From positions 1 through 64,000 of the forward strand of contig JAZNZX010000005.1 of NCBI GenBank assembly GCA_045595185.1: 64,000 nt of DNA, written 5' to 3'. The notes beneath the pieces were generated by a model that saw only the letters and a program-made list of their open reading frames with translations, did not search any database and was not told where the DNA came from. Source of the stretch: Fimenecus sp045595185. Lineage in GTDB: Bacteria; Bacillota; Clostridia; Oscillospirales; Acutalibacteraceae. Positions 1 through 8,192 of this stretch are shown in pieces. Every line of letters starts with the position of its first letter. Position 1 is the first letter of the stretch. Made by a program: the position numbers and the translations under genes.

Positions 1-1209
1 TATGTGCTTTCAATTATGAACAATGTTGACATTTTTGACGGTGTTAAGACTATGGATTTTGAAGAGGCTTTAGCCGACGGTAAAATAGAATATATCGAAC
101 AATGGCTTATTGACGATTATCTCAATGAAGTTTATAAACGCCGTGTTCATACAGAACTTTCCTTATCAAATCTTAATGTTATATACACACCTTTACACGG
201 AAGCGGAAACAAGCCTGTCAGAAGTATTCTTGAAAAAATAGGCGTAACCAATGTTACAGTTGTACCCGAACAAGAACTGCCTGACGGCAATTTTCCGACA
301 GCCCCCTACCCTAATCCCGAAATACGCCAAGCGTTTGAATGTGCGTTAAAACTTGCCAAAACAGTAAAGCCTGATTTACTTCTTGCTACCGACCCTGACT
401 GTGACCGTGTAGGTATTGCCGTTCGTGATGGTGATGAATTTGTTCTTATGACAGGTAATGAAGTTGGTGCTATGCTTTGTGAATACCTTCTTTCAAATCT
501 CAAAGAGCAGAACAGATTACCAGAAAAACCTGTTGTTATAAAGTCAATTGTAACAACACCTTTGATTGAAGCAATTTGTAAGGAATATAATGCAGAAGTT
601 GCTGATTTGCTGACAGGATTCAAATATATCGGTGAATATATTACAAATCTTGAAAAAGATGGTAAGGAAGATAACTTTATAGTGGGTATGGAAGAATCAT
701 ACGGTTATCTTCGTGGAATTCACGCAAGAGATAAGGATGCCGTCGTTGCATCTCTTATGATTGCTGAAATGGCTGCTGTATATAAGCTTAAGGGAATGTC
801 ACTCAAGCAGTTTATGGACAGTATCTATGAAAAGTATGGTATGTATCTTAATTCTGTATTAAACTTCGCTTTTGAAGGTGCAAGCGGAATGCAGAAAATG
901 ACAGATATTATGAATTCACTTCGTGAAAATGCTCCTGTGATGTTTGCTAATAAAAAGGTTGTTGTAATTGCCGATTATAAAACAAGCACAGTTACCGATG
1001 TTTTATCAGGCGATGTTAAAGCAATCAATTTGCCAAAGTCAAATGTTCTTTCATATTCTCTTGAAGATAACAGTAAAGTAATTATCAGACCATCAGGTAC
1101 TGAACCGAAAATCAAAATTTATATTACTGCTTATGATGATACAAGAGAAAAGGCAAAAAATAAAACTGAATTGATTTCAGCAGATGCTAAAAAGTTGTTA
1201 GGAGAATAA
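1..1209 (+). CDS. Phosphoglucomutase/phosphomannomutase family protein, 3' part
   Basis: This is the C-terminal ~400 residues of an alpha-D-phosphohexomutase, which interconverts hexose 1- and 6-phosphates in the cytoplasm. The frame is open to the left edge, so the start and the phosphoserine domain lie outside. Visible hallmarks are TPLHGSG, the metal-binding loop DPDCDR, the sugar-binding GMEESYGY and the C-terminal phosphate-binding RPSGTEPKIKIY. Family members of this type are usually about 560-580 aa, so roughly 170 residues are missing. Substrate (glucose or mannose phosphate) cannot be told from motifs. A tiny ORF starts 1 nt after the stop and a terminator follows it. Family confident; specificity open. 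Confidence 0.93.
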   Translation, partial: YVLSIMNNVDIFDGVKTMDFEEALADGKIEYIEQWLIDDYLNEVYKRRVHTELSLSNLNVIYTPLHGSGNKPVRSILEKIGVTNVTVVPEQELPDGNFPTAPYPNPEIRQAFECALKLAKTVKPDLLLATDPDCDRVGIAVRDGDEFVLMTGNEVGAMLCEYLLSNLKEQNRLPEKPVVIKSIVTTPLIEAICKEYNAEVADLLTGFKYIGEYITNLEKDGKEDNFIVGMEESYGYLRGIHARDKDAVVASLMIAEMAAVYKLKGMSLKQFMDSIYEKYGMYLNSVLNFAFEGASGMQKMTDIMNSLRENAPVMFANKKVVVIADYKTSTVTDVLSGDVKAINLPKSNVLSYSLEDNSKVIIRPSGTEPKIKIYITAYDDTREKAKNKTELISADAKKLLGE

Positions 1210-1210
1210 A

Positions 1211-1306
1211 ATGAATAGAGAAAAGTTTGTGAAATTTGTTGCAATTTTCTTGGCTGCAATAATGATTTTAAGCACAGGAACAGCATTGCTACAAATCTTT
1301 ATGTAA
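1211..1306 (+). CDS. 31-aa single-span membrane miniprotein, Prli42-like
   Basis: A 31-codon ORF starts 1 nt after the mutase stop. The GGAG at the end of the upstream gene serves as its ribosome binding site. It encodes a short basic N-terminus (MNREKFVKF), one hydrophobic span and almost no tail. This architecture, with a serine-threonine pair late in the span, resembles the Firmicute stressosome-anchoring miniprotein Prli42 (DUF4044), which is about 31 aa. The resemblance is by pattern only. A strong terminator follows immediately, which fits a real last gene of the transcript. It could also be an unrelated small membrane protein. Confidence 0.6.
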   Translation: MNREKFVKFVAIFLAAIMILSTGTALLQIFM

Positions 1307-1312
1307 GAAAAA

Positions 1313-1341
1313 AGCCACAGTTTTTTTACTGTGGCTTTTTT
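1313..1341 (+). terminator. Rho-independent terminator
   Basis: A 9-bp perfect stem (AGCCACAGT/ACTGTGGCT) with a 6-nt loop is followed by a run of T. It ends the mutase/miniprotein transcript. Confidence 0.9.
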
Positions 1342-1379
1342 ATATATATGTTTTTGTGAAAATTATACATAAATTTTAG

Positions 1380-1408
1380 TTGACAATATAATTTTTTGTT
1401 GATATAAT
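1380..1408 (+). promoter_or_regulatory. Consensus sigma-A promoter of sigH
   Basis: TTGACA at 1380-1385 and TATAAT at 1403-1408 are separated by exactly 17 nt, a perfect vegetative promoter. It lies 38 nt upstream of the sigH start and after the previous terminator, so it should drive sigH. Confidence 0.88.
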
Positions 1409-1445
1409 ATTATAAATTGCTATATAGTGTTTATGAGGTGGTTTC

Positions 1446-2039
1446 TTGACTAAAAGTTCTTTTGACAAGTATGATGATAATATTCTTGTTGCAAGAGCTA
1501 AAGCAGGGGATAGCAAAGCATTGGCAATGATTATTGAAAAGTATTCTGAAAGTGTAAGGCTTAAATCATATACATTTAACTGTATGCACGAAAAGGACAA
1601 TGAGGACTTATATCAGGAAGGTCTTATGGGCTTGGTTTCTGCAGTTTATTATTATGATGAGAGCCGAGGAGCTTCTTTTAATACTTTTATGTCGCGGGTA
1701 ATTACTAACAGAATGATTCGCGTGTATAACAATATGCGTGATTATTCAAAGTTGTTCCTTGTTACTGAAAATAATTCAGAAAAGTTTCTTAATAATATTG
1801 ATGATGCAGTGTTGTCACCTGAGGAAATTGTTGTTTCTGACGAATATTTTGATGAGTATCTTGTATTTATTGAAAACAGTTTTTCTGAATTTGAAAAAAA
1901 GGTTTATAAGCTTTCTCTTAAAAATCTTTCATATAATGAAATGAGTTTTATTCTTGGATGTTCTGCAAAATCTATTGACAATGCGTTACAGAGAATCAAG
2001 AAGAAAATTCGCGATTTTCTTGAGAGTCAGAAAAAATAA
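1446..2039 (+). CDS. sigH: RNA polymerase sigma factor, SigH (Spo0H) type
   Basis: A 197-aa sigma-70-family factor. Region 2 is visible as DLYQEGLMGLVSAVYYYDES followed by FNTFMSRVITNRM. Region 4 ends in KSIDNALQRIKKKI, which closely matches the DNA-binding helix of SigH (Spo0H), the transition-state and early sporulation sigma factor. Start chosen: TTG at 1446, spaced 4 nt from AGGTGG. A consensus sigma-A promoter precedes it. Elsewhere in Firmicutes sigH often sits near rlmB and secE; that context is absent here, so a SigH-like paralogue remains possible. Confidence 0.85.
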   Translation: MTKSSFDKYDDNILVARAKAGDSKALAMIIEKYSESVRLKSYTFNCMHEKDNEDLYQEGLMGLVSAVYYYDESRGASFNTFMSRVITNRMIRVYNNMRDYSKLFLVTENNSEKFLNNIDDAVLSPEEIVVSDEYFDEYLVFIENSFSEFEKKVYKLSLKNLSYNEMSFILGCSAKSIDNALQRIKKKIRDFLESQKK

Positions 2040-2043
2040 TATG

Positions 2044-2096
2044 CCCACAACTCATAGTTGAGCATTTTAAATGTTACGGTGCAAATCCGTATGGGG
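2044..2096. other. Compact tRNA-like structured leader (unproven)
   Basis: Between sigH and the zinc-ribbon gene, consecutive hairpins can be drawn. One has a 7-nt loop CTCATAG (2051-2057) that looks like a Met anticodon loop. A short AT-rich hairpin follows (2061-2075). The last is a 5-bp stem with loop TGCAAAT (2075-2091) resembling a T-arm. CCCA (2044-2047) can pair with TGGG (2092-2095). No D-arm or full acceptor stem fits, so this is not an intact tRNA. It may be a tRNA 3'-half remnant, a structured 5' UTR on the + strand, or chance. Confidence 0.25.
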
Positions 2097-2124
2097 TAAA
2101 AATAATTTTTGTGAGGTTATCAAA

Positions 2125-2400
2125 ATGTACGAAGACAAAACACTCATCTGTAAAACTTGTGGAAATGAATTTGTTTTCACAGCAGGTGAACAGGAATTTT
2201 ATGCAGAGAAAGGACTTGTAAATGAGCCAAAGTCATGCAAGGAATGTCGTGTTGCTCGTAAAAATGCTAATCGTGGCGAGAGAGTTTACCACACAGCAGT
2301 ATGCGCATCATGTGGCGGTGAAGCAAAAATTCCTTTTGAACCAAAGGATGACAGACCGGTATATTGCAGCGACTGTTTCGCAAAAATGAAAGGCGAATAA
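2125..2400 (+). CDS. Zinc-ribbon protein with CxxC-x17-CxxC C-terminal domain
   Basis: A 91-aa protein with two zinc ribbons. The first is the probable zinc-ribbon domain with CKTCGNEFVFTAGEQEFYA and a second CKEC pair. The second starts CASCGG and closes with CSDC, matching the CxxC-x17-CxxC family. Molecular role is unknown; such proteins are common in anaerobic Firmicutes and may bind nucleic acid or partner proteins. Start chosen at 2125 (ATG, 7 nt after GAGGT) rather than an upstream in-frame GTG, because the domain begins right at MYEDKTLICKTC. A terminator follows. Confidence 0.87.
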   Translation: MYEDKTLICKTCGNEFVFTAGEQEFYAEKGLVNEPKSCKECRVARKNANRGERVYHTAVCASCGGEAKIPFEPKDDRPVYCSDCFAKMKGE

Positions 2401-2419
2401 TTTAAAATAGTATATACAT

Positions 2420-2450
2420 AAAAGCGCAGGGTTAATAGCCTTGTGCTTTT
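2420..2450 (+). terminator. Probable intrinsic terminator
   Basis: A 12-bp stem containing two G-T wobbles (AAAAGCGCAGGG against CCTTGTGCTTTT) with a 7-nt loop ends in TTTT. It follows the zinc-ribbon gene. Confidence 0.65.
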
Positions 2451-2532
2451 ACTTTGATTATTGAACTTTATGTTGATTTTTTTTTATTTTTGTGATAAAG
2501 TATTACTATAATTTTCTAAGGGGGATTTCAAT

Positions 2533-3747
2533 ATGGATTTAAGAAAAGTTATTGAAAAAAAGGATGCTGCTGCACAATTTATGGTTGATGAAATCACTCA
2601 TATTTGTACAAAATTTGAAAAAAGAGCTCCTGGTTCAAAAGGTGAAAAACAGGCTTGCGAATACATGGCAAAGCAGTTAAAGGAATTGGGCTGTGACAAC
2701 GTGTATGTTGACTCGTTCAAGGAAAATCCTGACTCATTCTATGGTTGGATTTACTTTACAATTACTTGTTGCTTCTTAGCACTTGCCTCATATTTCTTTA
2801 TTCCTGCTCTTTCAATTGTATTTATTGCAGTTGGTCTTGCTCTTTGTTTCTTACAGTTTGGTCTTTATAAGAAAACTGTTGATAAACTTTTTAAAGAGGA
2901 AACAGGTCATAATGCAGCAGGTTTTAAGAAACCGACAGGTGAAGTAAAGAGAAGAATCATCTTTAACGGACACCCTGATGCAACATGGGAATGGCCATTC
3001 AAATACAAGTTTACATATCTTGGCTTTGACATTCATATGTTCGTTTGTTTTATCGGTGCATTCTATATGGTTGGTATTGCGATTGCAAAGCTTGTTGGTA
3101 TTGACCCTGCACTTGCAACAAGACTTGGTCTTGGCGGTCTTGCATTTGTTCCATTCTGGTTTGGACTCTACTTTATGTGGAATAAAAAGAGAGTTGTTGA
3201 CGGTGCCAATGATAACCTTTCAGGTTGTTACATCGGTATTGCAATTCTTAAGGCTCTTAAGGATGAAGGTATTGAATTAGAAAACACAGAAATCGGTGTT
3301 GTTCTTACAGGTTCAGAGGAATCAGGTCTTCGTGGTGCGAAGGCATGGTGTGAAGCACATGCTCATGAATTCAACGATGTTCCTACATTTGTTTATTCTT
3401 ATGATACAATTACTCAGCCTGAATATTTACAGGCAAACTATCGCGACCTTAATGCAACTGTAAAGGTTGATAAGGATGTTTCTGATTTGTTTGTTGAAGC
3501 TTGTAATGAGCTTAACATTAAATGTGGTAAGGGTATGGTTCCTCCTCTTGGCGGTGCTACTGACTCTGCTGCTTTTGCTCAGGCAGGTATGCGTTCAACA
3601 GGTATTACAGCTCTTAATCACGCTCTTCCTGATTTCTATCATACAAGACTTGATACTCCTGAAAAACTTAATAAAGATTGTCTTGCAGATTGTTTTGCAG
3701 CAAGCGTTAAGGTTCTTGAAATGTTTGATAACGGTGCTAAACAGTAA
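2533..3747 (+). CDS. M28 family metallopeptidase with membrane segments
   Basis: A 404-aa di-zinc aminopeptidase-like protein. Metal ligands can be placed in FNGHPDATWEW (His147), VDGANDNLSG (Asp223), GSEESGLRG (Glu262/263), SYDT and YHTRLDTPE near residue 376. Two hydrophobic regions, about 72-112 and 165-215, are inserted between the first strand and the zinc core, so it is probably membrane-bound. The physiological substrate is unknown; M28 enzymes remove N-terminal residues or act as carboxypeptidases. The start ATG follows AAGGGGG. DUF2752 and TM2 genes follow closely, suggesting one transcript. Confidence 0.85.
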   Translation: MDLRKVIEKKDAAAQFMVDEITHICTKFEKRAPGSKGEKQACEYMAKQLKELGCDNVYVDSFKENPDSFYGWIYFTITCCFLALASYFFIPALSIVFIAVGLALCFLQFGLYKKTVDKLFKEETGHNAAGFKKPTGEVKRRIIFNGHPDATWEWPFKYKFTYLGFDIHMFVCFIGAFYMVGIAIAKLVGIDPALATRLGLGGLAFVPFWFGLYFMWNKKRVVDGANDNLSGCYIGIAILKALKDEGIELENTEIGVVLTGSEESGLRGAKAWCEAHAHEFNDVPTFVYSYDTITQPEYLQANYRDLNATVKVDKDVSDLFVEACNELNIKCGKGMVPPLGGATDSAAFAQAGMRSTGITALNHALPDFYHTRLDTPEKLNKDCLADCFAASVKVLEMFDNGAKQ

Positions 3748-3749
3748 TT

Positions 3750-4082
3750 GTGAAGCTTAAGTTTTATCATAGGGTTTTAATTATATTATCCTTGTTACTT
3801 GTGGCATTTTATATGTGGAAGTTTAATCCGGGATGTTTGGTTCAAAGAAATTTTGGAATACCTTGTCCGTCTTGCGGTATGACAAGAGCCTTATTTGCTT
3901 TGATTAACGGTGATTTTAAACTGTCTTTAGAATTGCATCCTATGTTATTATCAATTCCCATATTATTTGTTATGTTTCTGTTTTATGAAAAGCTTTTTTC
4001 TGGACGACTTAAAGTTATATCAATCACTGTGCTCGTTTTGATATTATCAGGCTTTTTAATCAACTATATGCTTATGTTTTAG
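3750..4082 (+). CDS. DUF2752 domain membrane protein
   Basis: A 110-aa protein with three predicted membrane helices and the DUF2752 signature GIPCPSCGMTRALFAL, a CxxCG pair close to the membrane. It starts at a GTG 2 nt after the peptidase stop with no strong ribosome binding site, which suggests translational coupling. Function of the family is not established. It is often found with TM2 or zinc-ribbon proteins, as here. Confidence 0.8.
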   Translation: MKLKFYHRVLIILSLLLVAFYMWKFNPGCLVQRNFGIPCPSCGMTRALFALINGDFKLSLELHPMLLSIPILFVMFLFYEKLFSGRLKVISITVLVLILSGFLINYMLMF

Positions 4083-4092
4083 GAGGAAATCG

Positions 4093-4500
4093 ATGTTTTG
4101 CAGAAATTGTGGTCGTGAACACGATAATCTTGCGGTTGTTTGTATGAATTGTGGTGTTGCAGTGGGCACAGGAAACAACTTTTGTCCTAACTGTGGTATT
4201 CAGACAATGCCAAATGCGTTTGTTTGTCATCATTGTGGAATAGCACTTTCACAGCCTGTTATTGCAGGGGAACAGAAGTCTAAAGTTTTAGCAGGTATTC
4301 TTGGAATTTTACTTGGTTCTCTTGGTGTTCATAATTTCTACCTCGGATATACAGGTAAGGCGGTTGCTCAACTTTTGATTACTCTTTTAACTTGCGGAGC
4401 AGGTTCGTTGATAACAAGTATCTGGGGACTTATTGAGGGCATTTTGATATTATCAGGTTCAATTGATAAAGATGCCAATAATATTCCGTTAAAAGATTAG
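4093..4500 (+). CDS. Double zinc-ribbon TM2 domain protein
   Basis: 135 aa. Residues 1-50 carry CxxC pairs of two zinc ribbons (CRNCG, CMNCG, CPNCG, CHHCG). Residues 65-125 form a TM2 domain with two helices and the typical GxxGxHxFYLG element (LGVHNFYLGYTGKA). AGGAGG precedes the ATG. TM2 proteins are small membrane proteins of unclear function. It is the last gene before a terminator and probably shares a transcript with the M28 peptidase and DUF2752 genes. Confidence 0.86.
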   Translation: MFCRNCGREHDNLAVVCMNCGVAVGTGNNFCPNCGIQTMPNAFVCHHCGIALSQPVIAGEQKSKVLAGILGILLGSLGVHNFYLGYTGKAVAQLLITLLTCGAGSLITSIWGLIEGILILSGSIDKDANNIPLKD

Positions 4501-4514
4501 TTTTTTTATTCATT

Positions 4515-4545
4515 ATCCCTCGTTTTTACGAGGGATATTTTTATT
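4515..4545 (+). terminator. Rho-independent terminator
   Basis: A 9-bp perfect stem (ATCCCTCGT/ACGAGGGAT) with a 4-nt loop of T is followed by a T-rich tract, after the TM2 gene. Confidence 0.88.
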
Positions 4546-4551
4546 TTGATG

Positions 4552-4580
4552 TTGAAATAAATATTATATTGTGTTATAAT
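4552..4580 (+). promoter_or_regulatory. Sigma-A promoter of the GPH symporter gene
   Basis: TTGAAA at 4552-4557 and TATAAT at 4575-4580 with a 17-nt spacer lie 30 nt upstream of the transporter start and just after a terminator. Confidence 0.8.
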
Positions 4581-4610
4581 CCTTATATTATAAAATGAAA
4601 GAGGGATTTT

Positions 4611-6203
4611 ATGAAAATCAATGACCTTTTGCATAAGGTTTATGGCACAAATCCTAACGACAAAAGCAGTCTTCAGCCTAAAGAAGCACTTGCTTACGGT
4701 ATCGCAGGTTTTGGTCAGAATTTTGTATGCACAATTATTGGTTCATACCTTACTATCTTCTTGACTGACGCACTTCTTTTTGGTGCAGAGGGTGTTACAA
4801 TCGGTACTCTTACAGGTTCAATGGCAGTTGCTTACTTGATGCTTGGTACTCGTATTTTTGACGCTTTTAATGACCCTATTATGGGTTCAATTGTTGACAA
4901 GACAAGAACAAAGTGGGGTAAATGTCGTCCTTACCTTAAATGGATGGCTATTCCTATTGCCGTGATGACAATTGCATGTTTCTTACCTGTTTTCCAGGCA
5001 AAAGCTACATCAACATTTATCATTATCGCAATTATATATGTTATTTGGTCAGTTGTTTATACAGTTGCTGACGTTCCTTATTGGGGTCTTTCAACATGTA
5101 TGACTAATGATACAGTAGTCCGCGGTAATCTTCTTACAGTTACTCGTCTTCTTTGTACATTGGGTGCAGGTATCGTTACTGTGTTTATTCCTATCATTAC
5201 AAACGGAATTACAGCAAAGTATAAGTACACAGCAGAAATGCTCGACCAGATTAAGGTTGACAAAGCTTCTGAAATTACTAATCTTGTTGCAAAACAGGGT
5301 CTTACTGTCGAAGAAGCAGCAAACACTTTTATTAACACTGTTATTAAGGGTCAGGAAACTGCAAATGCTGACACTCTTAAATGGACATATTTCATCGCAG
5401 CAGTTATTCTTGTTATTGCTGCTATTCCGATGTTCTTCTATGGCTTTAAGCACACAAAAGAGCGTTTCACAGCTGATGATAACCCACCAAGCTTTGGTCA
5501 CAATATGAAATTGCTTTTCAAGAATAAAGAGCTTCTTCTTATTGTTCTTTCAGGTATTCTCGGCGGTGCAAGAATGGTGTATACATATACCGGTGGTCTT
5601 TATTTCGCAAAGTATGTTCTTCAGAACGAAGGTATGTATAGTTTAATTACATTGCTTGTTGTTCCGGGTGGTCTTGTTGCATCACTTCTTGTTCCTTGGA
5701 TGTCAAAGAAGTTTACAAAGAAATGGGCATACATCATTGTTCATCTCTTTGGTGGTCTTGTAATGGGCGTTATGTACTTCGTAGGTTATGACGAACCATG
5801 GAAGCTCGTTATTGCTGCTATCGGACTTGTTCTTCTTGGTATTCCACAGGGTGTTAATAACATCATTACATACGCTATGATTGGTGATACTGTTGACTAC
5901 CTTGAATGGAAAACAGGTGAACGTGGTGAAGGTATATGCTTCGCTATGCAGACACTTATCAACAAGATTGGTATGGCTGTTGGTGCATTTATCGGTGTTA
6001 TTTCTTTCGCAGCAGCAGGAATCAATGCTGAAACAGGTTATATCTCAGCAGAAGGTGCTCAGACACTTTGGAATATGCTTGTTCTTTCAGGCGTTATCAG
6101 TATGTTTGGTTGTGCAGTGCCGATGTTCTTCTATACAATCACAGAAAAGAAACAGGCTCAGATGGTTGCTGAAATTGAAGCAAGAAAAGCAAATGCTAAA
6201 TAA
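4611..6203 (+). CDS. GPH-family (MelB-like) sugar:cation symporter
   Basis: A 530-aa polytopic transporter of the glycoside-pentoside-hexuronide:cation symporter family (MFS fold). Family motifs include FDAFNDPIMGSIVDKTR followed by WGKCRPYL in the first cytoplasmic loop, GLSTCMTND, and the later DTVDYLEWKTGERGEG. A longer insert of about 45 residues (near 205-250) between helices 6 and 7 is somewhat unusual. Substrate is probably a glycoside or disaccharide but cannot be read from sequence. It has its own promoter and terminator and no adjacent glycosidase, so it is a single-gene unit. Confidence 0.88.
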   Translation: MKINDLLHKVYGTNPNDKSSLQPKEALAYGIAGFGQNFVCTIIGSYLTIFLTDALLFGAEGVTIGTLTGSMAVAYLMLGTRIFDAFNDPIMGSIVDKTRTKWGKCRPYLKWMAIPIAVMTIACFLPVFQAKATSTFIIIAIIYVIWSVVYTVADVPYWGLSTCMTNDTVVRGNLLTVTRLLCTLGAGIVTVFIPIITNGITAKYKYTAEMLDQIKVDKASEITNLVAKQGLTVEEAANTFINTVIKGQETANADTLKWTYFIAAVILVIAAIPMFFYGFKHTKERFTADDNPPSFGHNMKLLFKNKELLLIVLSGILGGARMVYTYTGGLYFAKYVLQNEGMYSLITLLVVPGGLVASLLVPWMSKKFTKKWAYIIVHLFGGLVMGVMYFVGYDEPWKLVIAAIGLVLLGIPQGVNNIITYAMIGDTVDYLEWKTGERGEGICFAMQTLINKIGMAVGAFIGVISFAAAGINAETGYISAEGAQTLWNMLVLSGVISMFGCAVPMFFYTITEKKQAQMVAEIEARKANAK

Positions 6204-6223
6204 GATTTAAACAATAATGCGGA

Positions 6224-6253
6224 CGGCGGTAGGTGACTATCGCCGTTATTTTT
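6224..6253 (+). terminator. Intrinsic terminator
   Basis: CGGCGGTAG pairs with CTATCGCCG (one G-T wobble) around a GTGA loop, followed by TTATTTTT. It separates the symporter gene from sfsA, leaving only 10 nt before the sfsA start. Confidence 0.75.
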
Positions 6254-6263
6254 ATGGTGAATT

Positions 6264-6938
6264 ATGAAATACAGTAATGTGGTCAAAGGTGTATTTATTG
6301 ACCGACCAAACAGGTTTATTGCAAATGTTATTATTGATAATAAAACAGAAATCTGTCATGTGAAAAATACAGGCAGATGTAAGGAATTACTTGTGAAAGG
6401 TTCAACAGTTTATTTACAGAAAAGTGATAATCCTGAAAGAAAAACAAAATATGACCTTATTGCAGTTCAAAAAGGTGACAGGCTCATAAATATGGATAGT
6501 CAGGTTGTAAACTATGTTGCCCTTGAGTTTATTCCAAAATTATTTGATGATATAAAATATATCAAGCCTGAATACAGATACGGTAACTCAAGAATAGATA
6601 TTTATCTTGAAACAGATAAGGAAAAGATTTTTGTTGAAGTCAAGGGTGTAACACTTGAAGATGACGGTGTAGTTCGTTTTCCAGACGCTCCAACAGAACG
6701 AGGAGTAAAACATCTTAAAGAACTTCAAAAAGCGGTTACAGAGGGCTACAGAGCCTATGTGATGTTTGTTGTACAGATGTCGGATGTTAAATATTTTGAA
6801 CCGAACAGAGAAACTCATAAGGAATTTGCGGATGAACTGAAAAAAGCTGAAGCGAATGGAGTTATACCTTTAGTATTTGATTGTGCTGTAACATCTGATT
6901 CCATAGAAATAAGAAAACCAATACTTATTAAGTTATAA
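6264..6938 (+). CDS. sfsA: SfsA family protein (sugar fermentation stimulation homologue)
   Basis: 224 aa, the full family length. Signature elements are RFIANV near the N-terminus, CHVKNTGRCKELL, RYGNSRIDIYLE and a nuclease-like EVKGVTLEDDG followed by FPDAPTERGVKHLKEL. SfsA was named for enhanced maltose metabolism in E. coli and carries a restriction-endonuclease-like fold; the cellular role remains unsettled. The ribosome binding site is weak (GGTGA, 5 nt before ATG). It is convergent with oadB across a bidirectional terminator. Confidence 0.92.
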   Translation: MKYSNVVKGVFIDRPNRFIANVIIDNKTEICHVKNTGRCKELLVKGSTVYLQKSDNPERKTKYDLIAVQKGDRLINMDSQVVNYVALEFIPKLFDDIKYIKPEYRYGNSRIDIYLETDKEKIFVEVKGVTLEDDGVVRFPDAPTERGVKHLKELQKAVTEGYRAYVMFVVQMSDVKYFEPNRETHKEFADELKKAEANGVIPLVFDCAVTSDSIEIRKPILIKL

Positions 6939-6940
6939 AA

Positions 6941-6968
6941 AATGCCGTAGTCAAACGACTACGGCATT
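6941..6968. terminator. Bidirectional terminator between sfsA and oadB
   Basis: A perfect 12-bp inverted repeat (AATGCCGTAGTC / GACTACGGCATT) with a 4-nt loop. The A-rich left flank gives a T tract for leftward transcription of the decarboxylase operon, so it can stop both convergent transcripts. The right flank for + transcription is less T-rich. Confidence 0.8.
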
Positions 6969-6991
6969 AACTATATGTTTGTGTGTTTGGA

Positions 6992-8176
6992 TTAACCGAA
7001 TTGTGAAAGTAAGAAACCTGCTGCAACAGCAGAACCGATAACACCTGCAACGTTAGGACCCATTGCGTGCATTAAAAGGAAGTTAGAAGGATTGTATTTT
7101 CTGCCTTCAACCTGTGATACACGAGCAGCCATAGGAACAGCAGAAACACCTGCTGAACCGATAAGTGGGTTAACTTTACCACCTGTTACAAGGTTCATGA
7201 TTTTAGCGAAAATAACACCGCCTGCTGTTGAGAATGCAAATGCAAGCAAGCCGATACCGATAACAAGTAAAGTTTTCTTGTTAAGGAATGCTGAACCCTC
7301 TGCAGTAGCACCAACAGTTGTGCCGAGCAAGATTGTAACAATGTTACAAAGTGAATTTTGTGCTGTATCTGAAAGTCTGTCAGTAAGTCCGCTTTCTTTG
7401 AAAAGGTTACCAAGCATAAGGAAACCGAGAAGGGGAGCAACTGATGGAAGAATAAGAACACAGATAACTGTAACAACGATTGGGAATATAATCTTTTCAG
7501 CTTTACTAACTGTTCTGAGCTGATTCATCTTGATTTCGCGTTCTTTTTTAGTTGTGAGCATTTTCATAATTGGTGGCTGAATAAGCGGAATCAAAGCCAT
7601 ATATGAATATGCAGCAACTGCAATTGAACCTAACATATGCGGTGCAAGCTTACCTGTAAGGAAGATTGCAGTAGGACCATCTGCACCACCGATGATAGCG
7701 ATTGATGCTGCTTCTTCCGGAGTGAATTCACCGGAAAACATTGCTGTTGCAAAAGCAACATAGATACCTAACTGTGCTGCAGCACCAAGTAAAAGGCTTG
7801 ACGGGTTTGCAAGAAGAGGACCAAAGTCAGTCATTGCGCCAACGCCCATAAAGATAAGACAAGGGAAAATACTTGACTTAACACCGGCATAAATAAGTCT
7901 TAAAACACCGGTATCATACCAATGAGCATCGGGGTCATAGAAAGGATTGTTATCACCGATAAATGACATATTAGTAGGATCTGCCATTATTTCAGGATAT
8001 ATGTTAACAAGCAACATACCAAATGCAATAGGGATTAAAAGCAATGGTTCAAATTTCTTTACTATCGCAAGATAAAGAAAGAAGAAAGAGAAACCAATCA
8101 TAACCCAGTTTTGCCATGGTAGGTTAATAAAGTTTGATTGATTAAAAAGCTCGACAAGAGCATCTACAATTTGCAT
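6992..8176 (-). CDS. oadB: Sodium-translocating decarboxylase beta subunit
   Basis: A 394-aa integral membrane protein of the OadB/GcdB/MmdB family. It decarboxylates the carboxybiotin carrier and exports sodium ions. The hallmark IIGGADGPTAIFLTG contains the Asp needed for sodium coupling; GSAGVSAVPMAARV and MHAMGPNVAGVIGSAVAAG are also typical. Its start ATG is preceded by AGAGGAGG. It is the last gene of oadA-oadG-bccp-oadB, separated from the carrier gene by 16 nt. Confidence 0.95.
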   Translation of the reverse strand: MQIVDALVELFNQSNFINLPWQNWVMIGFSFFFLYLAIVKKFEPLLLIPIAFGMLLVNIYPEIMADPTNMSFIGDNNPFYDPDAHWYDTGVLRLIYAGVKSSIFPCLIFMGVGAMTDFGPLLANPSSLLLGAAAQLGIYVAFATAMFSGEFTPEEAASIAIIGGADGPTAIFLTGKLAPHMLGSIAVAAYSYMALIPLIQPPIMKMLTTKKEREIKMNQLRTVSKAEKIIFPIVVTVICVLILPSVAPLLGFLMLGNLFKESGLTDRLSDTAQNSLCNIVTILLGTTVGATAEGSAFLNKKTLLVIGIGLLAFAFSTAGGVIFAKIMNLVTGGKVNPLIGSAGVSAVPMAARVSQVEGRKYNPSNFLLMHAMGPNVAGVIGSAVAAGFLLSQFG

Positions 8177-8192
8177 GTTATGCCTCCTCTAA

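Noticed and set aside
2024..2097. Complete tRNA-Met gene
   Set aside because: No D-arm or 7-bp acceptor stem can be formed; only anticodon-like and T-arm-like hairpins fit.
7092..7523. Long open frame opposite oadB
   Set aside because: It is an antisense shadow; the minus frame has intact OadB motifs and a ribosome binding site.
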